A stretch of DNA of 7,840 bases from Candidatus Aenigmatarchaeota archaeon (GTDB taxonomy: Archaea > Aenigmatarchaeota > Aenigmatarchaeia > CG10238-14 > SpSt-28): assembly GCA_025058985.1 (NCBI GenBank), contig JANXEB010000057.1:1-7840 (forward strand), in the 5' to 3' direction. The notes below the pieces were generated by a model. The model was given only the letters and a program-made list of their open reading frames with translations, had not been told where the DNA came from and made no database searches. How positions within the stretch are numbered: position 1 is the first letter of the stretch; every line of letters starts with the position of its first letter. A program made the translations under genes and the position numbers. Below, in pieces: positions 1-6,127 of the stretch.

Positions 1-3000
1 CCACAATTGATTAGAAAATATGTAATTGCCACATGGAGAAATCCAGAATATACTATTAATTCAACAAATATATCCTTAGAAATATCTGTTTCTTCAAATC
101 CATTAGTTTTGCTAGATAAAAATGTTATAATTAAAAACATAGAACACGATAAAACTACATTCATAGATACATTAACAACAATATCTTTTGGAAATGATGA
201 AATAAGAGATGTAAAGTTAATAACAGTAGGTGGCAATTTATTTACAGATTGCCCAGAATGTATTCTTTATATAGTACCAAACGATTTTGGTGTAATGCAA
301 GCTGGAGCTAATCAAACTTCTTCTATTTCTATTAGAGTTCCATTTGGTCAACCACCTGGTATATATTGGACTAAAATAAGAGCTAATACTAGCAATGCTG
401 GTTATTACGAAGCTTTGTTGAATTTAACTCTATTAACAAATGGAAGCTGGGTTATTGTTCCAGAAAATCTTGGAACAGTTTTAATACCACCAGGAATTTC
501 TGGAAACTTATCTAGAATAAATATAACAAATATTGGTAATATTCACTTAGCTTTTCAAATATTAAAAAGTGGAAATGCTTCGTCTTTCATAAAAGTTTAT
601 CCAGAAGAAAGTAGAGAGGCTAGTTCTTTCGAACTAGAGAAAAGAGCAGTTAGAAGCTTAGTTGTTGAATATAGTATACCAAAAGATACAATTGAAGGAA
701 TTTATGTAGTTGATATAATAATAAGGAATTTATCTTTTGCTATGCCAGCTCAGAGAGTAGTTCCGTTAATTATAAACGTTTCCGATATACCACCGACTAT
801 ATCTAATGTATCAATAAATCCAATTAATTTTGAAGTTGATTTCGATATTGTTAATGTTTCTGCAATAATAACAGATAATTTGGCTGTAGATAAAGCTTGG
901 TTAAATCTAACCTATCCAAATGGAACTTCTATTATTATATTCATGAATAAAAGTTATAATAACTTCTACTATACAAACTTTTCTAGTAATCAAACAGGAA
1001 AACATTCTTTATTAATTTGTGCAAATGATACGAGAGGTTTAGTTAATTGTTTATCTTACGAAGCTATAGGTTGGAAATCAACATTTGTTGAAATTGTTGT
1101 TAACGATTTAATTGCAGATAATGTAACTATAGTTAATAATCAAACTATATTATTTAATATTACTTTAAACAACATAGGTTATTCAAGAGCTTTGAATGTT
1201 TCTTTAAGTATGTTTTCATATTCAACTAACATAACATTTGAAAGAAGTTTATTAACTTATGGTACTATATTGAAGAATTCATCAAAATTAAATTCAACTA
1301 ATTTAATAATTTATCCATATACATTACCAGGTAACTATACAATTAATTTAACAGTTACATGGATTAATTTAGATTTAACAACAAACTCAACTTCTAAAAA
1401 TGTTACTATAATTGTTTTAGAAAATCCATTGGTTATTGCAAAAGATGCTATTGTTGAAAGAACTATACTAGCTGGTAGTTATGATGTTTTTAATCAAACA
1501 ATTTTATCAATAGGAAATGTTAATGTAACAAATATTTCAATAGTTTGTGTTGAAGGAATTGTTTGTAATAACTTTACAACTATTATAGATCCAGTAAATA
1601 TATCTTTGTTAAAAGTTGGAGAGGTAGTAAATGTTTCTATAAATATTTCAGTACCAAGTAATTTCTTAACAGGAATTTACAATGGAACTTTTGCAATATA
1701 TTATAATCAAAAGAACTCTACTTTTATAGTTAAAGTAAGAATTCCTTTAAACATTTCTTGGGAACAGTATCCATTATTTATAGAGAACTATACAACGGAT
1801 GGAACAACTGGAGTTTTAGCAAAAATAAAGTTAATTAACACTGGTAATGGAGATGTACCACTAGATTTGTTATTATTAGGAAATGCATCTCAGTATTTGT
1901 ATTTATTAAATAAAAGTATTATATTGCCTTTTGCATCTTCAATAGAGGTTCCAATATTTTATAAGTTACCATATTTTGAAAAAGATGAAGACTTAATTGG
2001 GATATTAGTTATTAGAGTTAACGAATCTCTTATTCAAAATGCAACCATAGCTGAAATAAACACAACTATTTTACTCCACGTTTTGCAATATTCTGTTAAA
2101 ATAGTAAATCCAACTGAGAAAAGTCCTTTGAAAAATGTTTTACCAACTCAAAATATTTCAGCTTTAGTTAATGTTACTAGAAATGGTACATCTATTACAG
2201 ACAATCTTAGCTTTACTATAATTTTATCTAACTTCACATTTTCTATAGAGATAAATAATGTTACTCATTCTAGAGAAGGTTTATTAAATAGGCTATTTTT
2301 CCTAGCTCCAAATATTAGTTTGAATAGAGTATATGATTTAGAAATTATTGCAAACTTTTCTCATCCAAACTTAACATTATCTAGAAGATCTATAGAAAGA
2401 GAAGCAATAATTTATAGAGATAATGTTGCTCCATTAATAAACATATTATTACCACCAAGATTACCAATAAACGAAACATTGTTTATTTTCTTCAATATAA
2501 CAGAAGCAGGTGGATTAAACTTTAGTACAATTAGAGTAGTAATAACAAAGCCAGATAACTCTACAGAAGAATTAGCTTTTAGTTTTGTTTCAAGAATTTT
2601 CGATGTTTATATTTTCAATTCTACATTTTCAAATACCTCTTTATTAGGTAGTTATAGTGTTAGAGTAGAGGCTTGTGATAAAACTGGTAATTGTAATTTT
2701 GCTTTAAGAGTAGTTGAAATATATCCAGTTATAAGATTTTCTGGATATATGAGAGATTATGAAAGTATTGGAGAAATTCCAATTAATGCATATTACATTT
2801 TTAGAGATCCATTAACAGATTTAATAATTTTCAACTTTTCTGTTTTCGATTTCTATAATGAAACAATAGATGCTAGAAGATATGATATGTTGCTTGAAAT
2901 AAGAAATGGTAGTTTTAATAACATAATAAAAATTAAAAATATTTCCTTAGTTACGAACTTATTTAATCCAATAATAGTTGGAAATGTTCCTAAAACTAGA

Positions 3001-4212
3001 ACAACACTTACTCAGCTAAAAGGAATTTATATTGATACTATTCTAAATGCAACTAATTATTCTTTAATATTTAGTTTTGCAGATTGTGAAAACATGGGTT
3101 GTGGAATACCTATATATGATCCAAGAAATCTAGGAATTTATAAATATCTAGGAAATTGGACTCCAAAAATAAGTTCTTCTATAAATATGCTATGGACTAG
3201 GGTTGCTAATATAGATAGAGGTAACATAGATGGTTCAGTTAATTTATCTACTAGAACAATAGAAGCTAAACTAAATGATATAAGAGGAGTTTATATTTTG
3301 GCAGAGTTTATTTGTGGTGATGGTGTTTGTGAATCTGAGTTTGGAGAAAGTAATTCTATTTGTCCATTCGATTGTATTACACCGCCACCTTCTCCACCAG
3401 CACCGCCAACACCACCAGCTCCTCCAGGAATTCCAGGAGTTCCAGGAATTGGAATAGGTATAGGACCAAATATAACATTACCAAACATAACTATTAACAT
3501 AACAGGAAATATAACACCAATAACAAGAGCTCCTATTGAGTTTAGAGGAGAGTTTATAGATATAGAGATATATCCACAAGAAGAGAAAATACTTTCCGTA
3601 GATATTTTAAATCATTTTGATATGTATGTGGATGTAGCTGTAACAATTGAAGGACCGGCAGCTAATTTAGTTACTGTATTAAATCCATTTGTTAGGATAG
3701 CTCCACTATCTTCTGGTTTAACTAGATTAAAAGCATTTGCACCAGTAACTTTAGCTCCAGGTATTTATACTGGTGATATAGTTTTATTTGGAGCTAATAT
3801 AACTCATAGAATACCAATAAATGTAAAACTTAAACCAGTTCTAGAACCATTATTAGATGTAAAAGTAAAAGCATTAACTAAGGTTGTTGAACCTGGTAGA
3901 AATCTTATTTTTGAAGTAACTTTAATAAACATGGGTCAAACTCCAAAAATAGAAGATATAACTGCTTATTATAGAGTTAGAACATTGAACCCTCCATATA
4001 GAATAATTGCTGAAACTAGTGAAACTGTTGCTGTTGTTAATACAATAACGTATAGGAGAGAAATACAAATACCAGAAGATACTCGATTAGATGATTATTT
4101 AATAGAAGTTAACGCTTCTTATTGGTATGGAGTTAAATATGCAATAGCTTCTGATAGCTTTACAGTATCAACACTACCAGCTCCATTAGTAATGTTAAGA
4201 AGTGTTATGACT
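1..4212 (+). other. Ectodomain: tandem Ig-like beta-sandwich domains, heavily sequon-decorated
   Basis: Alternating hydrophobic/Asn-Thr-Ser strands run through this part of gene 1. The recurrent closing-strand pattern P-x(3-6)-G-x-Y of NEW3-like Ig domains appears near residues 112-120, 225-233, 441-444, 550-558 and 1246-1254. A CARDB-like unit is at about 357-455. Two units of another type, each opening with a Pro and closing with a short Cys pair, sit at about 261-350 (C338/C348) and 805-905 (C890/C896). About 75 N-X-S/T sequons by hand count make it a strong candidate for S-layer-like N-glycosylation. Domain borders are approximate, and family names rest on pattern resemblance rather than a profile search. 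Confidence 0.75.
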
Positions 4213-5391
4213 AATTGGATAACATGGTTAATATTGTTAATAGGTACTCCAATATTTTTTGCATTTTCTAGATGGTATGCTGCTTATAGAATGGCTAAGC
4301 TAGCTAAGAAAAGATATATTGCTCCAATTGATTTCAAAGCTTTGCCACAGCCAGGACCAGATAGTATTGAAGTTGGTAAAATAGCTGAGAGTGACGTAAA
4401 AGCTTACATAGATATGAAACAATTATTAATGCACACGATTGCAGCAGGTGGAACAGGTTCTGGTAAAACTGTTTCAGCGATGGTTGTCGCAGAAGAATTA
4501 TTAAAAAGAAAGATTCCTGTTATTGTTGTTGATCCAACTGCTCAATGGACAGGATTTATAAAGCCAAATAGATTGAAAGTTATGTTAGATTTATATCCAA
4601 AGTTTGGATTAAAACCAACTGATGCGAGAAGCTTCAAAACTAATATAATAGTTGTTGAAGATCCTGAAATGCAGATAGATTTGAAGAAATGGATGATTCC
4701 TGGAGAAATAACAGTTTTTGTAACAAATAGGTTAAAACCAGAGCAAATGGATATGTTTACTAGAAGAATGATACAAGCAGTTTTTGATATGAGACCAGCA
4801 GAAACGAAAGAAGTTAAATTATTATTAGTATTTGACGAGGTACATAGATTATTACCAAAGTATGGAGGTAAAGGAGGATATGTTGCTATTGAGAGAGGAT
4901 GTAGAGAGTTTAGAAAGTGGGGAATTGGTATATTCTTAATAAGCCAAGTACTATTAGATTTCAAAGCAGCTGTTAGAGCAAACATAGCTAGCGAAATTCA
5001 ATTAAGAACTAGATTTGAAGGAGATATAAATAGAGTGAAAACAAAATATGGTCAAGATTATGCTAATAAAGTAGTTAAGCTAACTATTGGAACAGGATTG
5101 TTCCAGAATCCAGAGTACAATCATGGTAAACCTTGGTTCATAGAGTTTAGACCATTGTTACATTCTCCATTAGGTTTAACTGATGCTGAAATAAACGAAT
5201 ATGTTAAAATACATAAGAAGTTAGAAGAAATTGAAAATGTTATTAAAAGCTTGAAAGAAAAAGGAAAAGATACTTATGATTTAGAAATAGAATTAAACAT
5301 AGCTAAAGATAAACTAAAAACAGGAGCTTTTGTTATGGCAAATACTTATATAGAATCACTTGAGAAAAGATTGGAGAAAGAGAAAATCTAA
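1..5391 (+). CDS. Giant cell-surface glycoprotein fused through one TM helix to a cytoplasmic HerA/FtsK-superfamily ATPase (5'-partial)
   Basis: The frame is open from base 1, and the TTG at 7 is probably not the start: no signal peptide follows it and the text reads as the middle of a beta-domain. Residue numbers here count that TTG codon as 1. Residues 1-1400 are an ectodomain of beta-sandwich (Ig/NEW3/CARDB-like) units with about 75 N-X-S/T sequons. A Cys cluster (1103-1123), a Pro/Gly hinge (1126-1153) and two membrane-proximal Ig-like domains (about 1177-1395) follow. One TM helix lies at about 1403-1421. The cytoplasmic part has Walker A GGTGSGKT (1481-1488), a DPTAQWTGF strand (D1509), Walker B LLLVFDEVH (D1610, E1611) and a sensor-type SQ (Q1647), as in HerA/VirB4-type ATPases. 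A charged helical tail (about 1725-1794) ends the protein. Known for the superfamily: hexameric ATP-driven pumping of DNA or protein. Inferred: a membrane motor with an external arm; its substrate is unknown. I recall similar ATPase-plus-tail proteins in DPANN genomes, from memory only. The gene ends with TAA inside the convergent neighbour. Confidence 0.9.
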   Translation, partial: PQLIRKYVIATWRNPEYTINSTNISLEISVSSNPLVLLDKNVIIKNIEHDKTTFIDTLTTISFGNDEIRDVKLITVGGNLFTDCPECILYIVPNDFGVMQAGANQTSSISIRVPFGQPPGIYWTKIRANTSNAGYYEALLNLTLLTNGSWVIVPENLGTVLIPPGISGNLSRINITNIGNIHLAFQILKSGNASSFIKVYPEESREASSFELEKRAVRSLVVEYSIPKDTIEGIYVVDIIIRNLSFAMPAQRVVPLIINVSDIPPTISNVSINPINFEVDFDIVNVSAIITDNLAVDKAWLNLTYPNGTSIIIFMNKSYNNFYYTNFSSNQTGKHSLLICANDTRGLVNCLSYEAIGWKSTFVEIVVNDLIADNVTIVNNQTILFNITLNNIGYSRALNVSLSMFSYSTNITFERSLLTYGTILKNSSKLNSTNLIIYPYTLPGNYTINLTVTWINLDLTTNSTSKNVTIIVLENPLVIAKDAIVERTILAGSYDVFNQTILSIGNVNVTNISIVCVEGIVCNNFTTIIDPVNISLLKVGEVVNVSINISVPSNFLTGIYNGTFAIYYNQKNSTFIVKVRIPLNISWEQYPLFIENYTTDGTTGVLAKIKLINTGNGDVPLDLLLLGNASQYLYLLNKSIILPFASSIEVPIFYKLPYFEKDEDLIGILVIRVNESLIQNATIAEINTTILLHVLQYSVKIVNPTEKSPLKNVLPTQNISALVNVTRNGTSITDNLSFTIILSNFTFSIEINNVTHSREGLLNRLFFLAPNISLNRVYDLEIIANFSHPNLTLSRRSIEREAIIYRDNVAPLINILLPPRLPINETLFIFFNITEAGGLNFSTIRVVITKPDNSTEELAFSFVSRIFDVYIFNSTFSNTSLLGSYSVRVEACDKTGNCNFALRVVEIYPVIRFSGYMRDYESIGEIPINAYYIFRDPLTDLIIFNFSVFDFYNETIDARRYDMLLEIRNGSFNNIIKIKNISLVTNLFNPIIVGNVPKTRTTLTQLKGIYIDTILNATNYSLIFSFADCENMGCGIPIYDPRNLGIYKYLGNWTPKISSSINMLWTRVANIDRGNIDGSVNLSTRTIEAKLNDIRGVYILAEFICGDGVCESEFGESNSICPFDCITPPPSPPAPPTPPAPPGIPGVPGIGIGIGPNITLPNITINITGNITPITRAPIEFRGEFIDIEIYPQEEKILSVDILNHFDMYVDVAVTIEGPAANLVTVLNPFVRIAPLSSGLTRLKAFAPVTLAPGIYTGDIVLFGANITHRIPINVKLKPVLEPLLDVKVKALTKVVEPGRNLIFEVTLINMGQTPKIEDITAYYRVRTLNPPYRIIAETSETVAVVNTITYRREIQIPEDTRLDDYLIEVNASYWYGVKYAIASDSFTVSTLPAPLVMLRSVMTNWITWLILLIGTPIFFAFSRWYAAYRMAKLAKKRYIAPIDFKALPQPGPDSIEVGKIAESDVKAYIDMKQLLMHTIAAGGTGSGKTVSAMVVAEELLKRKIPVIVVDPTAQWTGFIKPNRLKVMLDLYPKFGLKPTDARSFKTNIIVVEDPEMQIDLKKWMIPGEITVFVTNRLKPEQMDMFTRRMIQAVFDMRPAETKEVKLLLVFDEVHRLLPKYGGKGGYVAIERGCREFRKWGIGIFLISQVLLDFKAAVRANIASEIQLRTRFEGDINRVKTKYGQDYANKVVKLTIGTGLFQNPEYNHGKPWFIEFRPLLHSPLGLTDAEINEYVKIHKKLEEIENVIKSLKEKGKDTYDLEIELNIAKDKLKTGAFVMANTYIESLEKRLEKEKI
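3313..3465 (+). other. Cys-rich CGDGVC knot followed by Pro/Gly hinge within gene 1
   Basis: Residues 1103-1123 contain C1103, C1108, C1119 and C1123 in a CGDGVC...CPFDC arrangement. This is a short acidic Cys motif seen in many archaeal surface proteins, probably two disulphides and perhaps bound calcium (inference). It is followed at 1126-1153 by a Pro-rich run (PPPSPPAPPTPPAPP) and then by GIPGVPGIGIGIGP. The stretch looks like a stiff-then-flexible linker between the long distal arm and the membrane-proximal Ig domains. Its codons are locally richer in C than the flanks because Pro codons dominate. Confidence 0.75.
4213..4269 (+). other. Single transmembrane helix of gene 1
   Basis: Residues about 1403-1421 (NWITWLILLIGTPIFFAFS) form a 19-residue hydrophobic segment with Trp at its outer side. 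The basic stretch RWYAAYRMAKLAKKRY follows, which by the positive-inside rule places the C-terminal ATPase in the cytoplasm and the sequon-rich N-terminal part outside. No other hydrophobic segment of comparable length is obvious in the visible protein, so a signal peptide or second anchor would have to lie upstream of the window. Confidence 0.85.
4366..5172 (+). other. HerA/VirB4-type P-loop ATPase domain of gene 1
   Basis: The domain spans residues about 1454-1722. It opens with IEVGKI and a short strand ending in H1476, the usual lead-in to the P-loop of HerA/VirD4-like ATPases. Next come Walker A (K1487, T1488), a beta-strand with D1509, Walker B D1610-E1611 with the following H1613, and SQ at 1646-1647. 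A run with R1657, R1667 and R1669 offers arginine-finger candidates. All catalytic positions expected for ATP hydrolysis appear intact. Only about 60 residues separate the TM helix from Walker A, so there is little room for the N-terminal HAS-barrel of canonical HerA. No nurA-like nuclease gene is in the window, so classical HerA-NurA end resection is not supported. Confidence 0.85.
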
Positions 5392-6117
5392 ATTTCCAAA
5401 TTCTCTGTAATCTTTTAAATCTTTAAAAGGAAACCATGTTTTACCATGTTCTACTAATGCAATAACTTTTGAATTTTCCCAAAATTCTTTTATTTCTTCA
5501 AAATTTTTTGGATAATTTATTTTCATTTCTAAAATTTTTTTGTTAAAACTTTTATCTATTATGTAAAATGCTGTATTTGTGAAAAAATTTAGAAAAGGTT
5601 TTTCTTCAAATCCTATAACTTTATTTTTTTCATCAACTTCTAAAATTCCAAAACTAGTTTTGAAATTTTTCGAAGCAACAATTGTTATTGGAATATTTAA
5701 ATTACTAAAATGAAAATCAAAAGCTTTTTTTATATCAAATATTAAAATATCTGAAGCATTCATAGAAATAATATTTTTATTGATATCAAGCTTACCTTCT
5801 TCTAAACTTTTTTTTACTATTCCCAATCTTCCAAGTCTTTTATTTTTTTCTTCCAAAAACTCTATTTCTATTTTATACTTAGAAAAAATTTTTTCAAGAT
5901 ATTTTTTAAAAATATTTATTTTATAGTATAAAGTTATGTAGAATTTTTTTACACCAAAATTTATAAAAGGTAGAATTGCATATTCTATTATAGGTTTTTT
6001 GACTTTTCCAACTTTGGTTAATGGTTTTGGTGTTTTTAAAGAAACACCTTTCCATCTTTCACCAATTCCACCAGCATGTACAACAAATTGAGAATCAAAT
6101 ATGTAATCCTCTATCAT
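5356..6117 (-). CDS. Sugar-phosphate nucleotidyltransferase (NTP_transferase family)
   Basis: This 253-residue cytoplasmic protein is predicted to activate a sugar 1-phosphate with an NTP to give an NDP-sugar, feeding glycan or protein glycosylation. The ATG at 6117 is the only sensible start because the glycine-rich nucleotide loop begins at residue 15 (AGGIGERW, residues 15-22). Next come K31 in TPKPL, KKPIIEYAI (40-48) matching the family's kPii.y.i strand, a NASD segment (D123) at the place of the usual metal-binding GD, FGILEVDEKNKVIGFEEKP (156-174) with the typical EKP, and NTAFYIID (181-188). The length suits a single catalytic domain with no left-handed beta-helix acyl/acetyltransferase extension. 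Departures from consensus are Glu where GxGTR has Thr, and SD for GD. Its sugar and nucleotide cannot be told. The TGA stop lies inside gene 1. Composition is even more AT-rich than its neighbours, with many homopolymer runs. Confidence 0.82.
   Translation of the reverse strand: MIEDYIFDSQFVVHAGGIGERWKGVSLKTPKPLTKVGKVKKPIIEYAILPFINFGVKKFYITLYYKINIFKKYLEKIFSKYKIEIEFLEEKNKRLGRLGIVKKSLEEGKLDINKNIISMNASDILIFDIKKAFDFHFSNLNIPITIVASKNFKTSFGILEVDEKNKVIGFEEKPFLNFFTNTAFYIIDKSFNKKILEMKINYPKNFEEIKEFWENSKVIALVEHGKTWFPFKDLKDYREFGNLDFLFLQSFLK
6097..6107 (+). promoter_or_regulatory. Candidate TATA-like box for the coiled-coil/MinD operon
   Basis: AAATATGTAAT is centred about 27 bp before the GTG at 6128, the distance expected for an archaeal TATA box if transcription starts at or near the start codon. 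The region is AT-rich throughout, so such a match is easily reached by chance. No equally convincing box is seen for the opposite gene. Confidence 0.25.
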
Positions 6118-6127
6118 AATTATATTT
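6118..6127. promoter_or_regulatory. 10-bp divergent start-to-start gap
   Basis: Only AATTATATTT separates the ATG of the nucleotidyltransferase (read leftward) from the GTG of the coiled-coil gene (read rightward). Neither side carries a Shine-Dalgarno-like GGTGA/GGAG, which fits leaderless transcripts. Core promoter elements for each gene must then lie inside the other gene's first codons. Confidence 0.5.

Noticed and set aside
7..9. TTG as the true start of the giant gene
   Set aside because: The frame is open to the left edge, no signal peptide or promoter-like spacing is seen, and the first residues are ordinary ectodomain beta-strand. The gene most likely begins upstream of the window.
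3421..3465. Collagen-like repeat (GIPGVPGIG...)
   Set aside because: Only a few Gly-x-Pro-like steps without a sustained G-x-y period; better read as a flexible linker after the Pro run.
3291..3500. 69-codon minus-strand open frame, Gly-rich
   Set aside because: It is the antisense shadow of the Pro/Gly hinge (Pro codons read backward give Gly), with no motif or plausible start context.
4542..4985. 147-codon minus-strand open frame inside the ATPase domain
   Set aside because: It lies wholly antisense to conserved Walker-B-containing sequence and shows no domain-like pattern.
4366..5172. HerA-NurA DNA-end-resection locus
   Set aside because: The ATPase is membrane-anchored, seems to lack the HAS-barrel, and no NurA, Mre11 or Rad50 gene is in the window.
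5392..5545. Defined intrinsic terminator for the giant gene
   Set aside because: The T6 and T7 tracts present are also Lys codons of the opposite gene and are common at this base composition; no hairpin or unique site stands out.
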